Below are positions 51,801 through 57,601 of a stretch of DNA of 64,000 nucleotides, one piece after another. Each line of letters starts with the position of its first letter. Positions within the stretch are counted from its first letter, which is position 1. The translations under genes were made by a program, and so were the position numbers. This stretch comes from Diplolepis rosae (taxonomy: Eukaryota; Arthropoda; Insecta; Hymenoptera; Diplolepididae). The stretch covers positions 5,332,001-5,396,000 of the forward strand of contig JAPYXD010000553.1 in NCBI GenBank assembly GCA_030998225.1, written 5' to 3'. Under the pieces are notes generated by a model that ran no database searches, was not told where the DNA came from, and saw only the letters and a program-made list of their open reading frames with translations.

Positions 51801-54800
51801 TCATAGTGTGGAGGGAGTAAAAGAAATATAATTAAAGAATCTTTGATGTAGACATTTATTTTTTTGAAAGAATCCATTTAATTATCCTTTATGGATTTTT
51901 CCACAAAAGATACTGGAATTAGTTGTGTAAATACTCCGGTTCACGAAAGAAGGATTTTGCACAAAACGCACTTTTATTCGCTTTTCCCAAGTTCCCCCTC
52001 GTTCACCGTTTCCTTTAGTGCTATACATACATGTATTATGTCATTATGTCATTCCCTAGCATTATCGACAAGCTAACTGAGTTCGGTTTTAGGAAGCGAT
52101 TGAACTCTTTTAAATTCAGAAACGTTTAAAAAAAAAATAGTGTGAAAATTGAACGCAATGAACAACATTTCTTTTAACCCCGTAATGACCTTTTTCGCGT
52201 ACAGCACTATGTCGCCCACACATCACCCACTTTCCCTATTTCCATGAACTTCATCCCCACTTGCCTAAGCAATGTGTGAAATCAGACCCTTCTCTCGTGA
52301 AATAGAGCATAGATTTAGTTGATTATGTATAAAAATGTATAGTGTAGAATGATTTTTGCTTGTATATTTATAGTGAGGCAATGTAAAGTCGAGGGAGCAA
52401 CAACTGCAGAAGCGGATGGCGAAGTTCCATTGAAAGCACCAAGTCAATGGAAACCTCTTCTTCTTTTAATTCCACTCAGGCTCGGCTTAAGTGAAATTAA
52501 TCCAGTTTACATAAATGGCCTTAAAGCAAGTGAACTTAATTTGAAAATTCATTACATTCTTGAAGAAGAAAAAAAAAATTTAATTTAAATTGGTGTTATG
52601 TTGGGAAACGTAGAAATTTAATCCATTGATATTCAAAATATTTTTATTTAAAGTCAACATTTTAATTAGAATGCGTTAAAAAGCTAGAAATTTTATCATT
52701 TGGAGAAAATGAAATTTTCTTCCAGTTATTTTATCCGAATTTCATCATCACATTTTTCTTTTAATATTTTTGTGTTTCAATTAGGGAAAATAAAGAAATG
52801 AACATTTTTTTCAGACATCTTTTCAATTTCCACAATCCTTAGGAGTTATTGGAGGGAAACCAAATCTAGCTCTCTACTTTATCGGATGTGTAGGTAAGTT
52901 TAACGATTTAGATATTCAAAATATCAATACACCTAGGAAGAAAAGTCTGGTCGACTTTCTATGGCCGAATATAAAACTTATATTCTTGTAGTTACTTTCC
53001 TATCATGTTTTTAGAAAATTTTTGAAAATATATTTATTGCAAGAAATTTCATTTTTATCATTATTCTACACTACATTTTTATATATCTAACTTTCAAACT
53101 TATCTTCTTGATGTTCACTTTATTTTTTGAATTTTTCAATTGTTGCTCCATTAAATTATATTTTTCTTGAAAAAAAATTTGTAGCTTGATTTATTCTAAT
53201 ATCTTTCGAAATTACTTCATGAAAAGAATTACAAATGTGATTTGACAAGAGTTACTCAACTTTTGCAGGCGATGAGGTGATATTTTTGGACCCTCATACG
53301 ACACAAAGGTCGGGATGTGTTGATCAAAAGTTGGATGAAAATGAAGTTGATCTCGATTCAACGTATCATTGCAAAATCGCTAGTCGTATTCCAATTAGTG
53401 GAATGGATCCCTCAGTCGCACTTGTAAGTTAAAAAATTATCTTTGAAATTGTATCAGTTGAATTCACCATTTATTTATGATATTAGAATTGTACATTAAA
53501 TTAATTATTTATATTTTACAAGCGAATTAGAATTAAATATGAGTTATTTGATTTTTTCTTTGTAGATAAAAAGAAATATTTTTTAGAATAGAAATTTTGT
53601 CACTTGAATTTATTTATATTTTACAACTCACTATAGCATGTGTGACTGCCTGCTGCAAAGTAAAAAAAAGGAGACAGATAATATCGAAGCAGACCCGAGG
53701 ATTCGGGAGCACCCTTGGCGTCACTGGCGTTAACAATGGCTGCTTATAAATGAGCGCCTGGCCTCTCTTGACGCCATATTCATGATTTGTCTACCCTAAA
53801 AGAAAAGACTTTGCACACACAAAAATAAGCAAGCAAAAGGGGTGCCGGTTGGATTCGGGAGTGCCGGACCATGAGTTTGAAGTTAGGAACTTAATTTACC
53901 ACATAAAAAGCTCTTGTGTTTGAAAGAAAATAAAAATTAAGGAGCATTTAATCTAAAAGGCTACAATTTATTTTAAATAATGGGCAAAGTCATGGCTCGA
54001 TACAAAATTGAAAAAAGAGAATTTGAGGTGATGTGACGTCCAACGCCTAGAGAAAAAACAAAAAAAAGAACAAGGGTTTAAGAAAGCCCGTGAGCTGGCC
54101 GCGATCTCGGAACTCAACGCGTCGAGATCAAAATCGTGGGCGTCCATTTTTACAATAAAAAAAAAGATCCCATGACGTGACCACTCGTTGGACAACGACA
54201 GAATGAAGCTGTGCGCCGTATGTGTCACGCAGTTTTACTACATCAGCTGGAAAAGGTGGCGCACGCCCAGAAGCCGAGATTTTCGCTGATGACTCACCTT
54301 GTTAGGACGACGGCGCCAGGCAACCAATAATCTGAATCGTCTCTGGATCGACCTGACCCATTGACTTAAAACTTCGAGGGGCGGATTTGAATTACGAAGA
54401 TTAAGAACAATTTTTAGGCTGGTCAAAAGGAACAAATACAAATTTGAAATTTCCGTCAGGTGATGCCTTTAGTGGCTCACTTGTGAAGCCTTCTGACATG
54501 CGATAGTAACAGAGTTTGGATAACTGCATCAGGAGATATGTACAATTGAAGTAAACGGTCGGGGTGAATCGTCGAAAATTCGGACCCCTGTATCTTGAAA
54601 ACCCGTTATACTAGGTGCACCCCCTTTACAGAATTTAAAGAGGTCTATTGACACTACAATCTGGCGGAGTTTCAATAAGATAGGCAACAACAAATTTTTA
54701 GGTGGGTACACTTGGCAAATTTTAGCCCATATATATGATAATACAGACTGACTCAAGTGATTCAGTTAGAGATCTTGACTTACTAATAGATAAAGCGGAG

Positions 54801-56950
54801 CTTTGTGACTCTCGTTAAAAACAATAGAATCTATTATAGAAATACACTTAAATTGCCAATTGCTGTAAACGTCACCAGAATGTAGCTACTTCATAACAGA
54901 TAAAGAACTGTGTTACTTTAAAGATATTGATGACTTGATGAAAAAAGATGGTTACAGTCATAAACCACTGTAGTAGAAATTATTTATAGACTTGTCAAAA
55001 GAAACGTTGAAAGTTGTATTACTTCACTGGAGTAACAAGTATCCATCTGTGCTGATTACATACCGATTATTATTTAATAAAAGATTAACCATGGCGCCAC
55101 CGACTCTCATCCAAGTTGCCATGACATACCTTTATTCCTAGGTTCTTGGTATACACCCCTATCTTGCTTTCACTATCTGGGTATGCACTGTGCACCCCTT
55201 ATATTGCTTTTACTAACTGGGTACACACCCCATATCTTATTCGATCAGATTGAATTCCAATTCGAAACTTTCGCCTAGGATATCTTGGAGAAAACAGTGA
55301 AATCGGGGCAAACCAAAATCTATTTGAAAGTTCAAAAAATACTACTCCATTTTTAAATTAGTGTTAATGCTGATATAAAAAGAGCATCAGATTTTATAGC
55401 TTGTTGAATATAGCCAAAGACATAATTTTTTACGCCTTCAAGTTGGGATACCTGAGAAACCTGATGTGCTACGCTATTTTTAGGGCCAGATTTAATTCAA
55501 TGATCACATATTTACTAAGAATCACTTCCCAATATTGCCGCTGAATTTATTGTTGTACGGTGTTATATAAACCACATACTAATTTTCAAATTAATTGAAG
55601 CGTTCATAATTTGAAGAGTCTCTGTTTATAAAGGAGCAAACTTGCAATTATATACAAGGTGAGTTCTTTTATCTTAAGACATCGAAATATTTCAAGAAAT
55701 ATACATCTTACAAAAGAAATGTCCGCAATAAAAACTTTTTTATTTTTGAAATATTCTGGTGTCTCAGGATAAAAAAAACCCACCCTCTATACAGTAAGGA
55801 CCTGTGTCAAATAGTCACTGGGAAAGCATTAGTGCATTGAAAAAAAAAATACTGTTTTTAATTCAACTATTTTTTACTTTACGCAGCAAAGATGTTTATT
55901 GAAATAGCTTTATTTTTTAACGAAAAAATATGCATTTTTTTGTCACTACCACAAAGCAAAAAAGCGTCTGCTACACTGCGACACTGTCATATTCAAACTT
56001 GATTTTCTAAGAACGTAAAAACTTTTTATTCCGTGCTCAACAATTCATCATCCTTGGACGGTTAAACAGTTTTTTTCAAATTGAAAATAAGATTTTTTAT
56101 CGCGATTTGGAACTACTTTTAAAACCCACTATATTCCAACGTTAAAATTAAAACCTAATTTCCTCTAAACTAGAGTACTTTTCCGATCCAACTTTTATTT
56201 TCTTTATCAAATTTTATTTTACACAGTGTTTTTCGCTCTCCAGTAAAATTGCCATTTTGTTCCTTATCCCGTTATGGAATGCGACTCTTCATATATATAT
56301 ATATAATTGTTCTTGTATATTAAATAATAACTTAGAGCAATTTGAAATAGTAGGTATTTTATCATCGGAATAATTATGACAAAAACAGTCTGTCTACATT
56401 TCTCCTATTGCAGCTATGAACATATCAACCATATTATAAAAATTTGAATAAGTTTTTATTTCCATTTCAGTGTTTTTTCTGTGAGAATGAAAAGGAATTT
56501 AAATCATTGTGCAAACTAATGCAGGAAAAACTGATTTCATCGGAAAAGCAGCCGCTTTTTGAATTGTATGCGGAAAGGCCCGCTCATTGGTCTCCGGCAG
56601 AAGATGTCATGGTCTCAGAAGCTTTAGGGGCAACAGATTCCACTGGTAAAAATAATTTTGTATATAAACAGACAGAATTATTTGCAACACAAATTGTTTC
56701 TATAGAGAGTTTTAATGAGCGTTTTTGAATATTAAGCTTTGCTGGAGGTATTCTTAAAGTATTATTATATTTATAAGTATTTTTAAAACTCTAAATACTT
56801 TGTATACTTCAAGATCGAAGACTTTAAATATTTCCCTCTTCTAATTTACACATTTTTCATGCTATTGTAATTGTATTTTCAGCTCTCGAATTTGAGCATT
56901 TCGATCGACAATACGACACATCAGACGAAGAGTTCGAACTTCTTGGCTAA
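24770..56950 (+). CDS. Atg4: ATG4 cysteine protease (autophagy), nine exons
   Basis: ATG4 trims the C-terminus of ATG8/LC3 so it can be joined to lipid, and later removes it from membranes; it acts in the cytosol. Exons: 24770-24872, 25431-25601, 25920-26097, 38611-38690, 52374-52525, 52815-52893, 53269-53423, 56471-56645, 56883-56950. They join in one frame of 386 codons plus TAA, close to the roughly 393 residues of human ATG4B. The catalytic Cys is Cys73 in DKGWGCMLRCGQM; Asp262 and His264 are in LDPHTTQ. The PQSLGVIGGKPN segment and a C-terminal EEFELLG motif (LC3-interacting type) are present. All introns are GT-AG except intron 5, which fits GC-AG. Introns 3 and 4 are 12.5 and 13.7 kb and full of transposons. 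No frame damage is seen, so the gene is probably functional. Confidence 0.96.
25431..25601 (+). CDS. Atg4: ATG4 exon 2 (catalytic Cys)
   Basis: It encodes KLWFTYRKNFVPIGG and the active-site block DKGWGCMLRCGQM, with Cys73 as nucleophile. It follows TTTGTAG and ends G|GTAGAAG in phase 1. Confidence 0.95.
25920..26097 (+). CDS. Atg4: ATG4 exon 3
   Basis: It encodes GKDWEW, ILSRFEDRRAAPFSIHQIAL and GQWFGPNTVAQVLK, all conserved ATG4 blocks. It follows ATGCTAG and ends GAA|GTATGT in phase 2, before the 12.5-kb intron 3. Confidence 0.95.
26470..27381 (-). mobile_element. mariner element, internally deleted
   Basis: The terminal repeats TTAGRTGCGCAACTAAGTTC lie on both ends, flanked by TA (26468-26469 and 27382-27383). 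At 912 bp it lacks part of a full (about 1.3 kb) mariner. It lies in ATG4 intron 3, antisense to the gene. Confidence 0.92.
26549..27238 (-). pseudogene. mariner transposase with central deletion
   Basis: The 229-residue frame has the mariner DNA-binding N-terminus (FVPNNRHLREVWIFF, KKTAAEAHRELQKVYGDAAL, DHPREGR). At about residue 85 it jumps to YYKLLKPNETITWERYRTQL. The second catalytic Asp (ILQHDNARPHVA) and third (YSPDIAPSEYYLF) are kept, but the first Asp region (the GDEKW type) is deleted. The frame is open, so the deletion was in phase. It cannot catalyse transposition but could still bind the terminal repeats. Confidence 0.9.
27555..28500 (+). pseudogene. arthropod repetitive gene of unknown function, copy 2
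   Basis: Plus-strand frames read FPTLPEGSQICSSCRFQLID (27558-27740), then CVCMYHENVKLLSNEINIQH and FPIWLQTDRCTMKTLVMDAD (27841-28179). A decayed tail follows with VAVNDYQKIIVD and IYYFTDGARQHFKNKS (about 28360-28480). It is the same family as 22346-23262 on the other strand, with different breaks, so the two decayed separately. Function is unknown. Frameshifts and stops make it non-coding now. It lies in ATG4 intron 3. Confidence 0.6.
28501..28919. other. no gene seen
   Basis: This is intron 3 sequence between two transposon remnants, without a supported frame. Confidence 0.4.
28920..29039 (-). pseudogene. DDE transposase C-terminal end, inverted copy
   Basis: The minus strand reads ARYLSKIVRPAEI and ends NNMNPVIEEDSDED and stop. 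This is the same C-terminus as the plus-strand copy at 29729-29824, so two copies of one gene's end face each other. Only about 115 bp are kept. Confidence 0.7.
29052..29827 (+). pseudogene. DDE-type transposase (DDE_Tnp_4-like), C-terminal part
   Basis: The first frame (29052-29372) has GPFYANQNDAEIIKNLN, then DKLFLDRGFQDAKYVLELKG. The LDRGFQD block fits a catalytic Asp of the DDE superfamily 4 type used by Harbinger and THAP-linked transposases. A stop after ESVCQ and a frameshift separate it from later frames with ARYLSKIVRPAEI and the acidic end EEDSDEN (stop at 29822-29824). The N-terminus and first catalytic Asp are missing. It lies in intron 3, and the R1 LINE abuts its 3' end. Confidence 0.65.
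29860..30777 (-). pseudogene. R1-type reverse transcriptase remnant and CCHC tail
   Basis: The minus strand starts PEVLLEAFNSCLQEGKFF, then SSYRPICLLDTMGKLLEEL and NQFGFRKGRSTVDAIQAV. It then jumps to a post-RT region (VVYSKLLYAAPVWANAL), so motifs with the FADD active site are deleted. The end has the CCHC knuckle CCYCDVPVDNAEHALFVC usual at the C-terminus of R1-type proteins. The frame runs on past the element into flanking DNA. It cannot be active. Confidence 0.85.
30779..31980 (-). pseudogene. R1-type endonuclease and start of reverse transcriptase
   Basis: The minus strand reads FSPNDPFEVYETQILLLE, then EGDFNSKSPEWSDARLDRRG (the GDFN metal-site block of apurinic-type endonucleases) and LSDHRCIEF (the active-site SDH block). 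A linker follows, then NTAPNIDRVPNEILKEVIGA, the first reverse-transcriptase motif. At 30778-30780 a TAG stop sits in frame with the next open stretch, so one nonsense change separates the two frames. Upstream of 31678 there is a stop and the start of the domain is gone. Confidence 0.82.
31996..32075. repeat. TG microsatellite and G run
   Basis: A TG/CG-rich simple repeat lies at about 31996-32032, and a run of 13 G lies at about 32063-32075. Both are adjacent to the R1 5' junction. Confidence 0.9.
32173..32811 (-). pseudogene. mariner-type transposase N-terminus with unrelated tail
   Basis: From the Met near 32757 the frame reads QQVCLKFCVSNGITATESLK, LSRTQVFEWHKAFSEGREVV and RRVGIREVAESLKISYESTQ, the two helix-turn-helix parts of a mariner DNA-binding domain. 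It reaches VLGKKRVADRFVQ near residue 120. After that the roughly 70 residues are not mariner-like, and the catalytic domain is missing. A reverse-strand AATAAA near 32145 could be the 3' end of whatever sequence it is fused to. No terminal repeats were found. Confidence 0.7.
33057..33407. repeat. 178-bp tandem duplication
   Basis: The segment ATGTCCCGGCCGACTTGGCG through CAAAACTTATTC occurs at 33057 and again at 33235, with no difference that I saw. The frames across it are repeated, not separate genes. Near-identity implies a recent event. Confidence 0.9.
33890..34100. repeat. minisatellite-related block, outlying copy
   Basis: AGAGCGCACTTGACCAAATT, with GACCCGTTCAGACCCTGTTA, matches units at 35324 and 35449. 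GTGCAGGGATATACGCGGCG matches about 35140. Two related blocks therefore flank 34100-35120. Confidence 0.7.
34187..34502. mobile_element. AT-rich foldback MITE
   Basis: Ends AATTAAATAAGACAAAATAT and its complement extend into roughly 95-bp inverted arms around a centre of about 120 bp. It appears inserted within the element whose right part is 34510-34651. Confidence 0.8.
34510..34651. mobile_element. palindromic-word MITE, core GATATC, 12-bp period
   Basis: The word TTTACGATATCG and variants recur. The last four bases of GATATC, or variants of them, start at 34524, 34536, 34548, then 34573, 34585, 34597, 34609, 34621 and 34633, almost all exactly 12 bp apart. The right end reads GGAATTTTCAATAGG, like the termini at 8151 and 10208. 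The left end may be at about 34165 (GCCATTGGTGAAACCG), split off by the foldback at 34187-34502. Confidence 0.75.
34933..35024. repeat. hairpin with 40-bp arms
   Basis: GATTTAAGGCAAAATTGTG, then GTAATTGAAGAGTGAG, is followed within 13 bases by its near-perfect complement. It is either a very short MITE or an isolated foldback. Confidence 0.85.
35120..35500. repeat. minisatellite, about 123-125-bp unit
   Basis: The phrase AGAGCGCAC, followed by CAATTTGTCAATCT, starts at 35201, 35324 and 35449, steps of 123 and 125 bp. A fourth copy is at 33897. It borders the gag-like remnant and may be that element's terminal or untranslated region. Confidence 0.75.
35560..37320 (-). pseudogene. LTR-retrotransposon gag-like remnant
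   Basis: The minus strand is A-rich with several short frames. Near 35582-35632 it reads YYKCKTPGHFKREC, a CCHC zinc knuckle whose first Cys is Tyr. Upstream (37100-37318) a frame reads PVPDLSKSTNSQSDKEITGN and FLIETNELIRHYDVQVIREC, with a coiled-coil-like, Lys-rich end. The knuckle and base bias suggest the nucleocapsid part of gag; no protease or polymerase follows. Many stops show it is dead. LTRs were not identified. It lies in intron 3, antisense to ATG4. Confidence 0.5.
37535..38441 (-). mobile_element. Tc1/mariner element, internally deleted, same family as 12311
   Basis: Terminal repeats AAGGGTTTTCCAATAGGGAC lie on both ends with TA flanks (37533-37534 and 38442-38443). The N-terminal frame (38072-38329) reads NQQRLEIIKNYYRNSESVVA and KFETKFTLLD. 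The C-terminal frame (37641-37979) reads WPPHSCDLTPLDFFLWGHIK. The first catalytic Asp region is deleted; the second (QQDGAT) is followed by a frameshift; the third is in CDLTPLDFF. It is 907 bp long and inactive. Confidence 0.9.
38611..38690 (+). CDS. Atg4: ATG4 exon 4
   Basis: This 80-bp exon encodes KLVVYDEWSSITIHVALDN and TLVVNDV, following TTATTTCAG and ending GTCT|GTGAGT. It is isolated between introns of 12.5 and 13.7 kb but keeps frame with both neighbours. Confidence 0.93.
38819..39080 (+). mobile_element. mariner 5' fragment
   Basis: It begins ACAAGGTCTGTCGCAAAGTA, a mariner-type terminal sequence. From 39012 it encodes MNFEQRANIKFCLKLGKTFT, the start of the DNA-binding domain. It stops at the inverted-repeat element that begins near 39093, which probably cut it. 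It starts 129 bp after ATG4 exon 4. Confidence 0.65.
39093..39947. mobile_element. long inverted-repeat element, 193-bp arms
   Basis: Arms 39093-39285 and 39755-39947 are inverted copies (AATACGTCTGAATTTTTTC at the ends, TCAAGAAAAATATTCTC at the inner edge). The centre of about 470 bp has no supported frame and contains the smaller element at 39364-39536. Confidence 0.85.
39364..39536. mobile_element. palindromic-word MITE, core AGGCCT, nested
   Basis: The ends are CCCGGGTGAAAATCGTTTAC and its near complement. The inside repeats GCAGGCCTGC and near variants with centres about 11 bp apart (for example 39412, 39423 and 39434, then 39452 and 39463). The CCC...TGAAAAT terminus resembles the CCCTATTGAAAAAT termini of the elements at 7721 and 9937. 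Confidence 0.8.
39948..41719. other. no gene seen
   Basis: This is AT-rich intron 4 sequence. I saw no coding frame or repeat boundary that I can support. Confidence 0.4.
41956..42560 (-). pseudogene. conserved arthropod transposon-linked protein, C-terminal part
   Basis: The last frame (41956 to about 42165) reads VSDEQGERLHQNIVTMEKGY, then STVNMLADYCRMLIHDSPG and KRKAPRS. The upstream frame reads NAKDPEYKKIINELLIAYKA and GCDVSLKIHFMHSNLDIF; further up is LYIKLGVAKNLIK. I recall this set of blocks (K.HF.HSHLD.F... EQGERFHQDI ... MADYC) from many arthropod genomes, usually in high copy and unnamed. Frameshifts separate the blocks. Its place between long inverted repeats supports a transposon protein. 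Confidence 0.6.
42670..42960 (-). pseudogene. R1-type LINE fragment
   Basis: The 3' end (T-run, then GAGGTAAAAATGGCAAAATC) matches the R1 end at 29850-29910. The upstream end (CCATTGTGTCCAATAGACAT) encodes the minus-strand PICLLDTMGKL block also at 30600-30660. The middle is missing, leaving about 290 bp. It is nested in the 41720-43941 transposon. Confidence 0.75.
43000..43727. other. transposon interior, unresolved frames
   Basis: A plus frame (43023-43241) reads MRKRFYKTDELENNLTSEPL and a minus frame (43530-43721) reads GAMILKWSGTDLLHVRAPIP. I recognise neither. The second starts next to the right terminal repeat and could be the N-terminus of the transposon protein. Confidence 0.3.
44111..44660 (-). 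mobile_element. mariner (cecropia-like ends), deleted to 550 bp
   Basis: The left end TCAGGTGTAAAAATAAGTTT and the complement of the right end (TCAGATGTTCAAATAAATTT) match each other. TA precedes the left end. The minus frame (44187-44498) has FEPNKRHLRELLIYF, KKSAAEADRLLVETYGEAAL and DKEGSERPTV, then jumps at about residue 80 to the short C-terminal end YDGQYFE. All three catalytic Asp regions are deleted. Confidence 0.82.
44661..45313. other. no gene seen
   Basis: This is intron 4 sequence with no supported frame or repeat edge. Confidence 0.4.
45314..45640 (-). mobile_element. Tc1-like 3' fragment
   Basis: ACAGTCGGAAAATATTAGAA at about 45318 looks like a Tc1-type terminus. The minus strand (about 45520-45640) encodes NEAWNNIPPQTLQKLIERMP and KLCAAFIKAKGAHF, the usual C-terminal end of Tc1 transposases. 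Its upstream part is missing and the mariner frame starts at the break. Confidence 0.65.
45626..46323 (-). pseudogene. mariner transposase, C-terminally cut and frameshifted
   Basis: It starts MDFVPEKVFLRGVLLHYFNM with KKTAAESHRILVEKK (46323 downward). After one frameshift it goes on with ASLDEDCCQTQEELAESLGV, then HELKPRDVKRRFCMSEMLLE. The first catalytic Asp is in IVTGDEKWIHYDN and the second in FHHDNARPHVA. It ends at NYLEN, before the third Asp, where the Tc1-like end takes over. It is the most complete catalytic region among the mariners here. Confidence 0.85.
46366..46775 (-). pseudogene. mariner fragment with terminal GAGGGCTCTTCAA
   Basis: Minus-strand frames read EFRVLIEHYFLRGKSIKETE, HSIVHKWFTEFRCGRI and, in another frame, DIVLNDRRLKVCEISETVNI, the helix-turn-helix parts of a mariner. 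The complement of 46750-46775 reads GAGGGCTCTTCAACAAGT, a mariner-type end. No catalytic domain is present. It is a family different from the one at 45626-46323. Confidence 0.7.
46776..47389. other. no gene seen
   Basis: This is intron 4 sequence. The frame at 47027-47248 on the minus strand has no recognisable features. Confidence 0.35.
47390..48900 (+). pseudogene. A-rich decayed coding remnant split by a transposon
   Basis: Before and after the 47673-48769 element, A-rich frames read LWNEKLKQVENMNEDLNIIL and SEIKQYPPGKKFQLQ, then LELVHHILYFRKIRQWAHQV and EIKLNHLIENLKQY. Base bias and helix-rich content resemble an LTR-element or viral-type structural protein, but I do not recognise it. 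Stops and frame changes show decay. Confidence 0.35.
47673..48769 (-). mobile_element. TTAA-flanked DNA transposon (Kolobok-like)
   Basis: TTAA is present on both sides (47669-47672 and 48770-48773), with ends GGGTTTAGTATAC and the complement of CTAGACTAACCCC. The minus frame (48362-48664) reads LPENNNKSFNNCVWNMAPKH, LFNGKKVVEIACKTLACIFN and ITIANPRSLDA. The N(E/K)SFN..VW...PK block is common in arthropod Kolobok-type or related transposases, by memory. TTAA targets are used by Kolobok and piggyBac. Only the C-terminal part is kept in 1.1 kb. Confidence 0.65.
49319..49560 (+). mobile_element. MITE, TAA-flanked family (copy 4, truncated)
   Basis: It begins TAGTATATTATGCGCCGAGG after TAA (49316-49318) and follows the 16579 copy to about 49560 (ACACGCGAATCTGGAAC), where the match stops. 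The right half is missing. Confidence 0.8.
49561..50379. other. no gene seen
   Basis: A short inverted pair (about 49700-49750, TTTCCAGAAAACTTCC against GGAAGTTTTCTGAAA) is visible. There is no supported gene. Confidence 0.4.
50460..51470 (+). mobile_element. THAP-type transposon remnant
   Basis: The left end has TACACGCTCCGTGCGAAGTC and AAAGGAGGCTGTT; the right end has the complement of AACAGCCTCCTTTAG and GCACAGAGCGTATA. The inverted ends therefore match in ACGCTCYGTGCG and AAAGGAGGCTGTT. Inside is a THAP exon (50620-50750). A minus frame (50952-51146) reads YLNALYKAVIAEELNDENNT and is not recognised. Confidence 0.65.
50620..50750 (+). pseudogene. THAP domain with a frameshift
   Basis: ATG at 50620 starts MSHRSCCIVTCKNKQEK. 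After a one-base shift the sequence continues CKFYKFPTSKWKINQRNKWV and AAV. Cys-x4-Cys, the FP motif and the conserved Trp are in THAP order; the C-x2-H half is not seen, probably because it lay in a later exon. Confidence 0.65.
51471..52373. other. end of intron 4, no gene seen
   Basis: No supported frame is present. The last part leads into the acceptor TATTTATAG of ATG4 exon 5. Confidence 0.45.
52374..52525 (+). CDS. Atg4: ATG4 exon 5, GC donor
   Basis: It encodes LRQCKVEG, a short variable linker, then WKPLLLLIPLRLGLSEINPV and YINGLK. The frame and the family alignment (LK followed by ...FPQSLGVIGG) require it to end CTTAAA|GCAAGT, a GC donor with otherwise perfect consensus. A GT donor four bases on (GCAA|GTGAAC) would shift the frame into a stop. 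Confidence 0.88.
52815..52893 (+). CDS. Atg4: ATG4 exon 6
   Basis: It encodes TSFQFPQSLGVIGGKPNLAL and YFIGCVG. The LGVIGGKPN block is a hallmark of ATG4. It follows TTTTTTCAG and ends G|GTAAGT in phase 1. Confidence 0.95.
53269..53423 (+). CDS. Atg4: ATG4 exon 7 (catalytic Asp and His)
   Basis: It encodes DEVIFLDPHTTQ with Asp262 and His264 of the triad, then an acidic linker and IPISGMDPSVAL. It follows CTTTTGCAG and ends CTT|GTAAGT in phase 0. Confidence 0.95.
53424..56470. other. ATG4 intron 7, mostly unassigned
   Basis: A GC-richer patch (about 53640-54440) differs from the AT-rich intron and is probably inserted DNA, but I found no ends. Two frames on the minus strand (53968-54228 and 54238-54441) have no recognisable motif. 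A loosely repeated TACACCCC..CTTATATTGC phrase lies at about 55150-55235. Confidence 0.4.
56471..56645 (+). CDS. Atg4: ATG4 exon 8
   Basis: It encodes CFFCENEKEFKSLCKLMQ and the tail start QPLFELYAERPAHWSPAED. It follows CATTTCAG and ends ACTG|GTAAAA in phase 1. Confidence 0.93.
56883..56950 (+). CDS. Atg4: ATG4 exon 9, LC3-interacting tail
   Basis: It encodes ALEFEHFDRQYDTSDEEFEL and LG, then TAA. The acidic EEFELL matches the [FWY]-x-x-[LIV] motif with preceding acidic residues that ATG4 tails use to bind ATG8/LC3. The acceptor is TATTTTCAG. Confidence 0.93.
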
Positions 56951-57529
56951 CGATTAGAAATCAATCAAATTGACAAATGATCAACTTCTACATGTACAAG
57001 CTATTTGTTTGTCTTAAAGCTTTCGATGTTTTTCGCTGTAGACATTTTTTACGTCGAAAGAACTTTTCAGTAACATACTTAGCATTGCGCCAAATTTCTT
57101 CCACGAGATGAATTCGTAATTTTGAAACATCAAAATTAATTTTAAAAAAAATTTTTAAACTGTAAAACTCAATTTAAATTTGTGAATTTTTTGGAATTTT
57201 TCAAAGTTATTTATAGTATAAAGTAATTAGTAATACATTTTTTCCTAATCAGATGGGCAATTTTTGGAAGAAATCAGCATGCCAAGAAGACTGAAGATGT
57301 CTTTTTAAGTTTTAGTGCTTAATTGATAAATGACTAAGAATAATACTTGTAAATATTGTTAACTACACGTCTGCATGTCAAAGGTTGGAAAAATTTTATT
57401 TGTACGCACGATATTGTAGTGGTTTTCTGACCATTTCTCAAGTTATTTTATTTTCACTCTTGAGATATTTTAAGAAATTTTACATTGAAAATGTACATAT
57501 GTGTATGGTTCAGAGATTTAATATAGGTT

Positions 57530-57535
57530 AATAAA
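57530..57535 (+). terminator. possible ATG4 poly(A) signal
   Basis: AATAAA lies 580 bp after the ATG4 stop codon, before the duplicated segment. It is a candidate only, since AT-rich DNA produces this word by chance. Confidence 0.25.
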
Positions 57536-57601
57536 ATATTATTGATTACACACGCATATATGCATAAGCGAGCGCATTGTATAGATACCGCATGGCTATA
57601 C

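Noticed and set aside
52526..52531. GT donor GCAA|GTGAAC for ATG4 exon 5
   Set aside because: It shifts the frame, giving an early stop, and breaks the conserved LK...FPQS spacing; the GC donor fits both.
53968..54441. Minus-strand frames in ATG4 intron 7
   Set aside because: They have no recognisable motif and no splice or repeat context.
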